Assembly: GCF_018802765.1 (NCBI RefSeq)
Contig: NZ_CP069163.1
Span: 868,001 to 932,000, forward strand
DNA from: Paludibacterium sp. B53371
Lineage (GTDB): Bacteria > Pseudomonadota > Gammaproteobacteria > Burkholderiales > Chromobacteriaceae
Length of the DNA stretch: 64,000 bases
Direction of reading: 5' to 3'
The stretch's first letter is position 1; the number at the start of each line of letters is the position of its first letter. Below are positions 27,814-35,773 of this stretch, piece by piece. A program made the translations under genes and the position numbers. The notes beneath the pieces were generated by a model. That model was given only the letters and a program-made list of their open reading frames with translations. It was not told the origin of the DNA and did not search any database.

Positions 27814-29625
27814 TTACTGCTTCTGGCTGGCGATCCAGTCCTGGATCTTGGTCTGCATGACGGACATCGGCAGCGAGCCGGTGCTCAGCACCTGATCGTG
27901 GAAGGCACGGATGTCGAACTTGTCGCCCAGTGCGGCCTTGCTGTCGGCACGCAGCTTGGTGAAGGTCAACTGGCCCACCTTGTACGACAGCGCCTGACCC
28001 GGGATGGCCAGATAGCGGCGAACTTCGGAGTGAATGTCGCCGGCGCCCAGCGCCGAGTTATTGTGCATGTACTGTTCAGCCTGCTTGATGCTCCAGCCCT
28101 TTGAATGCAGGCCGGTGTCCACCACCAGACGCATGGCGCGCAGCATCTCTTCGTTCAGCTTGCCGAAGTACTGCAGCGGGTCTTTTTCCATGCCCATTTC
28201 GCGGCCGATACTTTCGCAGTACACCGCCCAGCCTTCTTCAAAGGCGTTGTAGCTGGCGAACTTGCGGTATTCCGGCTCGTTCTGCTGTTCCTGCTTCAGG
28301 GAAATCTGGAAGTGGTGTCCCGGTGCTGCTTCGTGGATGGCCAGGGTTTCCATGCTCCACTTCGGCAATTGCTGACCCGGCTTGGTGTTGACATAGAAGA
28401 TGCCCGGACGGCTGCCATCCGGTGTACCCGGATTGTAATAGGCGACACCGGCGGTATCTTCGGTTTCCTTCGGTACCGGGCGAACTTCGTACGGCGCCTT
28501 CGGCATCAGGTTGAAGAACAGCGGCAGACGCGGATAGATCTTGTCGCGGAAGGCCTTGTAATCGGCCAGTTCCTGGTTCGGATCGGTCCAGAAGAATTTC
28601 GGGTCAGTCTGCAGGTATTTCCAGAAGGACTTGAGGTCGCCCTTGTAGCCGGACTCCGCCTTCATCTGGTTCATTTCACGCAGGATGCGGGCGACTTCTT
28701 TCTTGCCCATTTCATGGATCTGCGCCACCGGCAGGTTGGTGGTGGTGTTCAGGTCAGACTTGTACTGGTACCAGGCCTTGCCGTTCGGCAGGCTGGTGTA
28801 GCCCAGCGTCTTGGTGCCCTTGTAGTCGTGTTGCAGGAAGTCGGCCATCTGGGTATAGGCCGGGTTCACGACATGTTCGATCTTGTCGCGATAGGCGGCG
28901 GTCAGGCGCTCGCGGTCTGCCGGCGAGATATCCTTCGGCATGTTGGCAATCGGCTTCCAGAAGCTGCTGTCTTCCACTTTGACGGTGACGTAACCGCGCA
29001 GCTGCTTTTGCAGGATGTCTGCCAGGGGGATCGGCAGTGCCACGCCCTTGACCATCCCTTCACGCATGCGGGCGACGGCCGCATGGCTCCAGGCGGCAAA
29101 GCCGTCCATCTTCTTCAGGAAGTCTTCGTAATCCTTGACCGTGGCAAATTGTACCGAACCTTCGCCAGTACCCTGGTCGGCAAAGGTCGATGCCTTGCTG
29201 TCGAAGTGGTTCAGCGGCAGATACCAGAACGGGAAATCAAAGCCGCGCAATGCCATTTCACGGTCATAGCGGAACATGTCATAGGTGATGCGGTCGTCGG
29301 CCGACAGACTGGCGCGGTCGATCTGCTGCACCTTGTTCAGATAGCTTTGTTCCAGGTTCTTGGCTCGCGCGATCCAGGCGTCAGACAAGTAGTCACCAAA
29401 CTGATCGTTATAGGTGTAAACCCCCATGTCCGGGGCGCTCAGCGGGTTGAGCGCCACGCTGGCATGGTAATACTCGTCAACCAGGCTGCGCAGTTGCTGG
29501 CCTGTCGGGTTGATGGCCTGGCTCGCCTGGGTGGCTGGCGCCACGTCAGCGGCCTGGGCGGTGGCAGCCATACCGGTGGAGAGGAAAGCGGAGAATACCA
29601 ACAATGTTGCAATACGGAGCTTCAT
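27814..29625 (-). CDS. Secreted DUF885 family peptidase-like protein
   Basis: A 603-residue exported protein: signal peptide MKLRIATLLVFSAFLSTGMAATAQA (cleavage about residue 25) and a long all-helical domain. The HEAAPGHHF motif (about residue 436) followed by NAFEEGWAVYCESIGREMGM is the DUF885 signature and has the HExxxH-like zinc-site form of gluzincin peptidases. A role in peptide breakdown in the periplasm is inferred; few members have been tested. The AAGG before the ATG at 29625 supports the start. It is a single leftward gene with its own terminator. Confidence 0.88.
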   Translation of the reverse strand: MKLRIATLLVFSAFLSTGMAATAQAADVAPATQASQAINPTGQQLRSLVDEYYHASVALNPLSAPDMGVYTYNDQFGDYLSDAWIARAKNLEQSYLNKVQQIDRASLSADDRITYDMFRYDREMALRGFDFPFWYLPLNHFDSKASTFADQGTGEGSVQFATVKDYEDFLKKMDGFAAWSHAAVARMREGMVKGVALPIPLADILQKQLRGYVTVKVEDSSFWKPIANMPKDISPADRERLTAAYRDKIEHVVNPAYTQMADFLQHDYKGTKTLGYTSLPNGKAWYQYKSDLNTTTNLPVAQIHEMGKKEVARILREMNQMKAESGYKGDLKSFWKYLQTDPKFFWTDPNQELADYKAFRDKIYPRLPLFFNLMPKAPYEVRPVPKETEDTAGVAYYNPGTPDGSRPGIFYVNTKPGQQLPKWSMETLAIHEAAPGHHFQISLKQEQQNEPEYRKFASYNAFEEGWAVYCESIGREMGMEKDPLQYFGKLNEEMLRAMRLVVDTGLHSKGWSIKQAEQYMHNNSALGAGDIHSEVRRYLAIPGQALSYKVGQLTFTKLRADSKAALGDKFDIRAFHDQVLSTGSLPMSVMQTKIQDWIASQKQ

Positions 29626-29762
29626 GATGCGCCTTGTGCGTTGTGTGGGTCTTCAAATATTACTAAGTTAATAATTGCTAACATTTGATGGCGCGCAACA
29701 CCACTGGCATGACGACCACCGTCAGCCAATGATTTGAGTCAAATGGCATGAACGACAGGCAA

Positions 29763-29790
29763 AAAAAACGACCCCGCAGGGTCGTTTTTT
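29763..29790. terminator. Bidirectional terminator between efp and the DUF885 gene
   Basis: AAAAAACGACCC (29763-29774) pairs with GGGTCGTTTTTT (29779-29790) around CGCA. The T run serves rightward reading and the A run serves leftward reading. It is placed 16 nt past the efp stop and so terminates efp. Confidence 0.88.
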
Positions 29791-29805
29791 GCGTGGCCGG
29801 TTGGC

Positions 29806-30372
29806 TTAAACGCGCTTTTTGAACACGCCGCCATCGCGGGTGTCGATTTCGATCTTGTCGCCGATTTCGACGAAGGCCGGAACCGGGATTTCGAAGGTGG
29901 TGCCCTTCAGGCGGGCCGGCTTCATGACCTTGCCCGAGGTGTCGCCGCGGACGGCCGGTTCGGTGTATTCCACTTCGCGCACGATGGTGGTCGGCAGTTC
30001 AACCGAGATGGCCTTGCCTTCGTAGAAGGTCACGTCGCAGACGTCTTCCATGCCGTCAACCACGAAGTTCAGCACGTCGCCCAGGTTGTCGGCTTCGACT
30101 TCGTACTGGTTGAACTCTTCGTCCATGAAGACGTACATCGGGTCAGCGAAGTACGAGTAGGTGCAGGCCTTGCGGTCAAGCACGACCACGTCGAACTTGT
30201 CGTCGGCGCGGTAAACGGCTTCCGAAGCGGTGCCGGTCAGCAGGTTCTTCATCTTCATTTTGACAACAGCGGCGTTACGGCCGGACTTGTTGTACTCGGC
30301 CTTCTGCACGACCATCGGGTCGTTGCCAAGCTTGAAGACGTTACCTGCGCGGAGTTCCTGAGCGGTTTTCAT
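29806..30372 (-). CDS. efp: Elongation factor P (arginine-modified type)
   Basis: Relieves ribosome stalling at polyproline. The 188-residue protein has the three OB-like domains of EF-P. The modification loop reads [18 protein letters not shown], with Arg at position 32 where E. coli has Lys34; Arg32 types are rhamnosylated by EarP, and a matching earP gene lies at 37428-38639. The C-terminus has the family phrase PALKG-like [30 protein letters not shown]. The ATG at 30372 fits all known N-termini ([13 protein letters not shown]); the longer ORF adds 53 unrelated residues. The gene is leftward and ends at a strong terminator. Confidence 0.97.
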   Translation of the reverse strand: MKTAQELRAGNVFKLGNDPMVVQKAEYNKSGRNAAVVKMKMKNLLTGTASEAVYRADDKFDVVVLDRKACTYSYFADPMYVFMDEEFNQYEVEADNLGDVLNFVVDGMEDVCDVTFYEGKAISVELPTTIVREVEYTEPAVRGDTSGKVMKPARLKGTTFEIPVPAFVEIGDKIEIDTRDGGVFKKRV

Positions 30373-30742
30373 TGCTAAACAGTCCTGTTGGGGAATCGAT
30401 TCCGACAAAACCCGGTATTGTATTGATTTCCAATGCAAAGCGCCAGACAGGCCTTGAAAGGCTGTTGGTTTTCCGGTACGCGGGCGTCGTGTGAGGGCTG
30501 ACGGGATGGCGGGGCTGCAAAGCATGGCCACTTGTATGAGCCACTAGCCTATGCTGCCTGCTTTGGGGAAAAAAGGGAAGATTGCTTTATATAAAGACAA
30601 ATAGTTTTTGTATGAAGATGTCGTTAAAGCGACAATTTTGTTGCAGTTACTTTGCAAAAAAGTATTTCTCCATTATCTTTCGCCGCGCCGCAGACTCCCT
30701 TGTCTGCGAGAGAGTAACAAGCAAGAACACACGGTGAAAACA
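30373..30742. other. Divergent intergenic region, efp / Tsx-like gene
   Basis: 370 bases without a gene. It holds the unresolved efp promoter and the leader of the Tsx-like gene. The part from 30570 to 30680 is notably AT-rich. A 6-bp hairpin GCAGAC (30690-30695) with GTCTGC (30702-30707) is just before the ribosome site. I see no clear CRP site, although tsx is CRP-controlled in E. coli. Confidence 0.4.
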
Positions 30743-31552
30743 ATGAAAACGCTCAAGATCGCCCTGGCTCTGGCCATGGCAGGTGGCATGGCCGCCGCTC
30801 ACGCTGACTACACCTTTGGTGATGTCAGCATCAACCAGTTGAACTGGTCCGAATCGACCCTGGACAAAACTCAGGCCGCACCGTTCGGTGCCAAGCGCAA
30901 CTTCCAGTACCTGGAAGTTGAAGGCGGCGCTGGCCGTTCCTGGGGGGATGTCTATGGCTTCTTCGACCTGGAAAACTGGAACCGTCACGACCCGCAAATG
31001 AAGTCTGGCGACCAGCGCTACACCTTCAAGGTGATTGGCCGTTTCAACCTGACGGAAGTAGCCGGTCTGCCGATCAAGCTGTACACCCACGTGTACGATA
31101 CCCGTGACAGCGATACCGATCCGGCTTCCCGTGGTGGCAACCAGTTCTTCGACCAGAACCGTGTGCTGGGTCTGAGTACCGATCTGAACTTCGGTAAGCT
31201 GTGGGTTCATCCGTTTTTCGGTCGTCATCAGGAGCTGAAGGCAGGCGTTGGCGCCCACATGAACGGCTACATGGCCGGTTACGTGGCAGGTTATGACTTC
31301 GACCTGTTTGGTCAGTCGTTCGCCCTGACCCAGTGGCATGAAACCGAATTCGCCCGCTCCGACTACTTCACCACGCTGGCTCAGCCGGGTTCGACCCCCT
31401 CCAAGCGTACCGGCCAGAACGGTGCCGTCTCGCTGTGGTGGAATGCTACCAAGCACCTGACCGCCGGCCTGCAATACCGCTACGCCGTCAACAAGCTGGG
31501 TACCGCTGGCAACGAATACGCCTGGATCTACACCGCCAAGTACAACTTCTGA
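30743..31552 (+). CDS. Outer-membrane channel of the Tsx/OmpK family
   Basis: Probable 12-strand nucleoside-specific outer-membrane porin. The 269-residue precursor has a signal peptide MKTLKIALALAMAGGMAAAHA and a mature start DYTFGDVSINQLNWSE, then alternating beta strands such as NFQYLEVEGGAGRSWGDVYGFFDLENW and LQYRYAVNKLG, ending in AWIYTAKYNF with the terminal Phe used by the BAM machinery. The WGDVYGFFDLEN phrase is typical of Tsx/OmpK. The ATG at 30743 is placed after GGTGA; a GTG nine bases earlier is possible. A strong terminator follows. Substrate is inferred from the family. Confidence 0.85.
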   Translation: MKTLKIALALAMAGGMAAAHADYTFGDVSINQLNWSESTLDKTQAAPFGAKRNFQYLEVEGGAGRSWGDVYGFFDLENWNRHDPQMKSGDQRYTFKVIGRFNLTEVAGLPIKLYTHVYDTRDSDTDPASRGGNQFFDQNRVLGLSTDLNFGKLWVHPFFGRHQELKAGVGAHMNGYMAGYVAGYDFDLFGQSFALTQWHETEFARSDYFTTLAQPGSTPSKRTGQNGAVSLWWNATKHLTAGLQYRYAVNKLGTAGNEYAWIYTAKYNF

Positions 31553-31575
31553 TCCGGAAGTTGCACCGAGCTGTC

Positions 31576-31604
31576 AAAAAGCCGCCTTCGGGCGGCTTTT
31601 TTTT
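31576..31604 (+). terminator. Rho-independent terminator after the Tsx-like gene
   Basis: GCCGCC (31581-31586) pairs with GGCGGC (31591-31596) around a TTCG tetraloop, with five A before and eight T after. Confidence 0.93.
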
Positions 31605-31644
31605 GGTACTTCGCGGATCTGAGGGGGCGACACAAATCGCTCAA

Positions 31645-31700
31645 ACGGGGTCCGGTCTTTCATTTTGCATCCTGACGCAAAATGAAAGACCGGACCCCGT
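31645..31700. repeat. REPIN-like palindrome, second family member
   Basis: A perfect 24-nt inverted repeat (31645-31668 and 31677-31700) with an 8-nt loop. Its arm begins ACGGGGTCCGGTCTT and ends TTTTGC. It has the same frame as the 12485-12581 element, GGGGTC-N-GGTCTT-N3-TTTTGCATC, with different bases at the N positions, each matched by a complementary change in the other arm. It sits between a terminator and the next promoter. Confidence 0.85.
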
Positions 31701-31821
31701 TCTGGCTTGTGTCTCTGTCGGCATTGAGTGACGGTGTGCCTTTTATCTTGATGATCTGTCTTTTTCGGCGATCAACAGGCTTTTGTTGGCAATTGTTCTG
31801 CATCTTCTGTTTTTCTGCGTG

Positions 31822-31871
31822 TTGACATTCTCTGTCACCTTATTCATTTATTGCAAATGAGAATCATTTTC
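31822..31871 (+). promoter_or_regulatory. Promoter with Fur-box-like site for the second TonB receptor
   Basis: A perfect -35 TTGACA is at 31822-31827; the -10 is poor, best read in the CATTTATT stretch at 31845-31852. A Fur-like site at 31853-31871 matches 15 of 19 positions of the consensus (GCAAATGAGAATCATTTTC), directly downstream of the -10. This predicts iron repression of the receptor-esterase-PepSY operon. Confidence 0.7.
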
Positions 31872-32125
31872 ATTAAGATGCGAGTCTTTCCACTTGCCCT
31901 TGTTCCTCGTTGACGGGAAAAGCACTGCGATATGGTGTGTCAGCAAGCTGATCGCCATGCTCCCGGCAGGTGGAAAGTACGACGGGCGTGATGGCTGTCC
32001 GGTCTGTCCTTTGGGGTGCATAGGGATGCGGCCTGGTGGGCCTCGGCGCCATTTTTTTGTCCATCGCTCATGAATCGTTTTCCAGGCCTGTTCCGGGCTT
32101 GTGTGATCTTTTGCAAGGAGAAGTT
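31872..32125 (+). other. Long untranslated leader of the second TonB receptor
   Basis: About 250 bases separate the Fur-box promoter from the receptor ATG. No convincing coding frame, riboswitch signature or second promoter is apparent. The only clear element is AAGGAG at 32115-32120, the ribosome site of the receptor. Confidence 0.45.
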
Positions 32126-34279
32126 ATGTCGCTGCGGATGACGCCAATTGCCATTGCTCTGGCAGTTGCCACGTTCCCAACTGTGTTGTTGGCGGAAGAA
32201 AGTACGCAGGTGGGGGGCGCTTCGGATGCAACCGAACTTCCTGCCGTTGTCGTGAAGGCTAAAAAGCCGTCGGTGGCTGCCGTCTATGCGGCAGGGCAGG
32301 TGTCGAAAAACGCCAGCGTAGGGGTGTTGGGCAATCAGGCGATCCTGGATACGCCGTTCAGCATGACCAGTTACACCGCACAGCTGATTGAGGATCAGCA
32401 GGCCAGGACCCTGGCGGATGTCATGCAGAATGATGCTTCGGTCCGTTTTACCACCTCCAGCGGTCATGCCTACGAGAACTACCGCATCCGCGGTTTCGAT
32501 GTCAGCGCCAATGACCTGGCTGTGAATGGCATGTATGGTCTGGCGCCATATGGGCATACGCCGGTTGAGTTTATCGAACAGGTTGAAGTGCTGAAGGGGC
32601 CGAGTGCGCTGTTTAGCGGCATGGCGCCCAGCGGCGGAGTCGGCGGGGTCATCAATCTTGTTCCAAAGCGTGCGGCCGACACGCCGCTGACGCGACTCTC
32701 TGTGGGTGTTCAGTCAGATTCCCAGCTGGAGGAAACGCTGGATGTCGGTCGTCGCTATGGCGAGAACAATGAATGGGGCGTGCGCGTCAATGCCGCGCTC
32801 AGTGACGGCGATACCACGCTCAGTGGTCAGTCCAAGCGGCGCGATTTCCTCTCGGCCGCGCTGGATTACCGTGGACAGCAGCTCAAAGCCAGCCTGGACG
32901 TGTATTACAGCAAGGAGTCGTTCAGCGGCGGTACGCCAGCCATGTACTGGTTTGCCACGAGCGACATTCCACCGGCTCTGGATGCCAGTACCAATCTCTT
33001 CCCCAATGCCAGAGGAACACTGGAAAGCAAGGCGGCCATCCTGCGTGGCGAATATGCGCTGAATGATGTCGTGTCGCTGTTTGCCGGTCTGGGCAGTATG
33101 CGTCACGACTACAGCGGCTTCATCAATGGCACCCATGCCCGCAGCATCCAGGCTAATGGTGATTTTACCGGCCGCATGGTGGCGCAACGTGGCTATGACG
33201 AGAATGTCTCGGCAGAGGCCGGTATCCGCAGCCGTTTCAATACCGGCAGCATCGGTCATGTGCTGGTGGTACATGCCAGCGAACTGCAGCAGGAAAGCGG
33301 TTCTGCGGTCAATATGAGCAGCTTCTCGTCCAATCTTTATCATCCGGTGACGGCCGCGATGCCTGACATCCCGTCTACCGCGCCGAAAACCGGCGATGTC
33401 ACGCTGTCCAGTCTCGCTCTGATGGATACCCTTTCCCTGCTCGATGACAGGGTCAAGCTCACCATGGGGCTGCGCAATCAGCGGGTGAAGACCACTTCTT
33501 ACAATGGCAGCGGCGCAACCACGGCCAGCTATGACAAGTCCGTGGTGTCTCCGGCAGTTGGCTTGGTGGTTAAACCATGGGGGCCGACGGTTTCGCTGTA
33601 CGCCAATTATGTGGAAGGTCTGTCCAAGGGCGATACCGTGACGGATACCTCCGCGACCAACTACAACCAGGTGTTCTCACCCTACAAGACCGAACAGAAG
33701 GAAATGGGGGTGAAGTGGGATGCCGGCCGCTTCAGTCACACTGCCAGCCTGTTTGAAATCACCAAGCCCACGCTGGTGGCCATGGGCAGTATGACCAACC
33801 CCACCTATGTCGATGGCGGCGAGAAACGGGTGCGCGGGCTGGAATGGAGTACCAGTGGCGAGCTGACCCGTGCGATGCGTTTGCTGGGGGGGGCGACTTA
33901 CAGCCAGGGTGTGCAGACCAAGACGGCTTATGGCCAGAACAACGGCAAGCAGGCGGTGGGTGTGCCGCGCTGGCAGGGCAATATGGGGCTGGAATGGGAT
34001 ACTCCCTGGGTGCCGGGGCTGACGCTGAGCAGCCGTGTGATTGCCACCAGCAGCGTGTATCTGGACGCGGCCAATACCCAGCAGATTTCCGGTTGGAGTC
34101 AGCTGGATCTGGGGGCGCGCTATACGACTCGCGTTGGCGGCAAGAAAACCGTGTTCCGTTTTGGCGTGGACAATGTGTTCAACCGTCATTACTACTCGGG
34201 CAGCTTCAGCGACAGTACGCCGATTGCCACCCTGGGTCAGGCACGCACCTATACCGTGTCGGCCACCACGGACTTCTGA
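32126..34279 (+). CDS. TonB-dependent siderophore receptor (second locus)
   Basis: Outer-membrane receptor, 717 residues. Signal peptide MSLRMTPIAIALAVATFPTVLLA, then a TonB-box-like ELPAVVVKA and a plug domain (FSMTSYTAQLIEDQQARTLADVMQNDASVRF; FIEQVEVLKGPSALFSGMAPSGGVGGVINLVPKRA), followed by a long barrel that ends in Phe (YTVSATTDF). The plug form fits the FhuE/FiuA-like siderophore receptors. The ATG at 32126 follows AAGGAG by 5 nt. The esterase gene begins 3 nt after the stop, so receptor and hydrolase are made together. The esterase suggests an ester-containing siderophore such as a triscatecholate, but the ligand is inference. No biosynthetic genes accompany it. Confidence 0.92.
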   Translation: MSLRMTPIAIALAVATFPTVLLAEESTQVGGASDATELPAVVVKAKKPSVAAVYAAGQVSKNASVGVLGNQAILDTPFSMTSYTAQLIEDQQARTLADVMQNDASVRFTTSSGHAYENYRIRGFDVSANDLAVNGMYGLAPYGHTPVEFIEQVEVLKGPSALFSGMAPSGGVGGVINLVPKRAADTPLTRLSVGVQSDSQLEETLDVGRRYGENNEWGVRVNAALSDGDTTLSGQSKRRDFLSAALDYRGQQLKASLDVYYSKESFSGGTPAMYWFATSDIPPALDASTNLFPNARGTLESKAAILRGEYALNDVVSLFAGLGSMRHDYSGFINGTHARSIQANGDFTGRMVAQRGYDENVSAEAGIRSRFNTGSIGHVLVVHASELQQESGSAVNMSSFSSNLYHPVTAAMPDIPSTAPKTGDVTLSSLALMDTLSLLDDRVKLTMGLRNQRVKTTSYNGSGATTASYDKSVVSPAVGLVVKPWGPTVSLYANYVEGLSKGDTVTDTSATNYNQVFSPYKTEQKEMGVKWDAGRFSHTASLFEITKPTLVAMGSMTNPTYVDGGEKRVRGLEWSTSGELTRAMRLLGGATYSQGVQTKTAYGQNNGKQAVGVPRWQGNMGLEWDTPWVPGLTLSSRVIATSSVYLDAANTQQISGWSQLDLGARYTTRVGGKKTVFRFGVDNVFNRHYYSGSFSDSTPIATLGQARTYTVSATTDF

Positions 34280-34282
34280 CGG

Positions 34283-35185
34283 ATGGAAAAGCTCCGACAG
34301 TATTTGGGCCGGAGTCTGGGCGGGCTGATGGCCTTCGGGCTGTCAGCCGCCTGCCTCGCCGCCGGCTGGCAGTCAGTGTCGGCCCAGGCCGGGCAGCAGA
34401 TCGACCTGCTGTCGCGCAGTAACGGAGAGCGCTATCGCATCATGGTGTTCCGGCCAGAGACGCCGGTGCCGCAGGACGGCTATCCGGTGCTGTATGTGCT
34501 GGATGGCAATGCCGCTTTTCCTGTTGCGGCCTTCATCGCCCGAGGCATTGCACGGCGCCGTCGTGAAACCGGTCTGGTGGCACCGCTGGTGGTCGCGGTG
34601 GCGTACCCGCAGCAAGAGGATTTCGCTTATGACGCCCGGGCAAGAGATTACACGCCGCTCCTGCCTGGCGGGCCAGTCGTCGCCGGGTATGGTGGCGCAG
34701 AGCGTTTCTTCCGCTTTTTGCAAACAGAACTCAAGCCGCTGATTCAGTCGCGTTTCCCGGTTGATCTCCGGCGACAGGGTATTTTCGGCCATTCCTTTGG
34801 CGGCTTGTTTGTCAGTTATGTCTGCCTGAAATATCCGCAAAGCTTTTCCACCTGCCTCGCCTCCAGTCCTTCCCTGTGGTGGGAAAACCAAATGGTGCTC
34901 AATCTGGTGCCGACGACCATGCCCGCGTCCGGTCTGCCGGCATTTCAGCTGACGGTTGGTGCGCTAGAAGATGACCTCCCTGCAGAAAACCTGTCTGCGC
35001 AGCGGCGCACGACCTTGCTGTCTCGGCCGATGATTGCGCCTGCCCGGAGGCTGGCTGAGGCCCTGCAGGCATTGCCCGGACAGGCTGACCGTGTTCGCTT
35101 CCAGGTTCTGGAGGGGGAGGATCACGGGTTTTCCTGGATGCCAGCGCTGGTTCGCGGCATGGCATTTTTTGTTCAACAGCCCTGA
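34283..35185 (+). CDS. Periplasmic siderophore esterase-like alpha/beta hydrolase (IroE/Fes type)
   Basis: A 300-residue protein with a secretion signal (about residues 1-30, LGGLMAFGLSAACLAAG); a Cys at residue 24 is not in a good lipobox. The mature part is an esterase-D/IroE-like alpha/beta hydrolase: YRIMVFRPETPVPQDGYPVLYVLDGNAAFPVAAF, nucleophile elbow GHSFGGLF (Ser about residue 172), SPSLWWEN after it, and the C-terminal GEDHGFSW with the catalytic His. Periplasmic relatives linearise or hydrolyse enterobactin- and salmochelin-type siderophores to release iron. The position directly after a TonB receptor supports the same job here. Substrate untested. Confidence 0.82.
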   Translation: MEKLRQYLGRSLGGLMAFGLSAACLAAGWQSVSAQAGQQIDLLSRSNGERYRIMVFRPETPVPQDGYPVLYVLDGNAAFPVAAFIARGIARRRRETGLVAPLVVAVAYPQQEDFAYDARARDYTPLLPGGPVVAGYGGAERFFRFLQTELKPLIQSRFPVDLRRQGIFGHSFGGLFVSYVCLKYPQSFSTCLASSPSLWWENQMVLNLVPTTMPASGLPAFQLTVGALEDDLPAENLSAQRRTTLLSRPMIAPARRLAEALQALPGQADRVRFQVLEGEDHGFSWMPALVRGMAFFVQQP

Positions 35186-35213
35186 TATGACATGTCTTAT
35201 GCCGGACGTATCC

Positions 35214-35486
35214 ATGATGAATCTCTTGTGTGGCGTGCTCGCCATCGTACTGGGCAGTGTCAGTCTGTTTCTCGCCTCACCCAATCAGAACTGGCTGCCC
35301 CGTCCTTTACCCCGCGGGCGAACACGCTTGGTGGCGCTTGCCCTGCTGCTGGCGGGTCTGCTGCTGCTGTGTCGCGTATTTCTGTTGCTGAGCAGTATCT
35401 TTGTTTTCAGTTGCCTGCTCATGGTGGTCTTGCTGCTCTGCCCTTATCTGGGCGCGCTGCTCATCAGCGGGAGGGCCAGTCGATGA
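35214..35486 (+). CDS. Small membrane protein, DUF3325-like
   Basis: A 90-residue protein with three hydrophobic segments (MNLLCGVLAIVLGSVSLFLA, LVALALLLAGLLLLCRVFLLL, FVFSCLLMVVLLLCPYLGALL) and a basic loop LPRPLPRGRTR between the first two, the layout of DUF3325 proteins that go with TonB receptors and PepSY proteins. Start uncertain: ATGs occur at 35187, 35199, 35214 and 35217; I prefer 35214 for a membrane-type N-terminus. The stop overlaps the next start (ATGA). Function unknown; an iron-uptake accessory role is inferred from context. Confidence 0.65.
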   Translation: MMNLLCGVLAIVLGSVSLFLASPNQNWLPRPLPRGRTRLVALALLLAGLLLLCRVFLLLSSIFVFSCLLMVVLLLCPYLGALLISGRASR

Positions 35487-35773
35487 GCCCGTCTCCCATT
35501 CGCAGATCCTGGCTGGGCAAGACGCTGACAGGGCAGGTGCTGGGCTTGGCGCTGGGTTTTGCCTGCGGAGGTCTGTTGCTGCAGCGCCTGGGCGAAGTGC
35601 CTCTTCCGGTGCGTTCCCAGCTGGCTATGTGGCTGGTGGCGCCGGTCTGGCTTGGTGTCGCCGGCACGGTCTATCTGTTTCGTCATGTTTGGTCGGCCTT
35701 GCTCTGTCTGGGAGGGGTGAATGCACTGGCCTGGCTCTGGCTGGGCTGGCTGAGCCGGGGAGGGCTGTCATGA
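35483..35773 (+). CDS. Small membrane protein, DUF3649-like
   Basis: A 96-residue protein with three likely membrane helices (VLGLALGFACGGLLLQRLG, LAMWLVAPVWLGVAGTVYLF, ALLCLGGVNALAWLWLGWLS). Small proteins of this layout (DUF3649, sometimes called iron uptake proteins) stand between TonB receptors and PepSY proteins in many proteobacteria. GGGAGG lies upstream of the ATG at 35483. It overlaps both neighbours by 4 nt, so the run is translationally coupled. Confidence 0.65.
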   Translation: MSPSPIRRSWLGKTLTGQVLGLALGFACGGLLLQRLGEVPLPVRSQLAMWLVAPVWLGVAGTVYLFRHVWSALLCLGGVNALAWLWLGWLSRGGLS

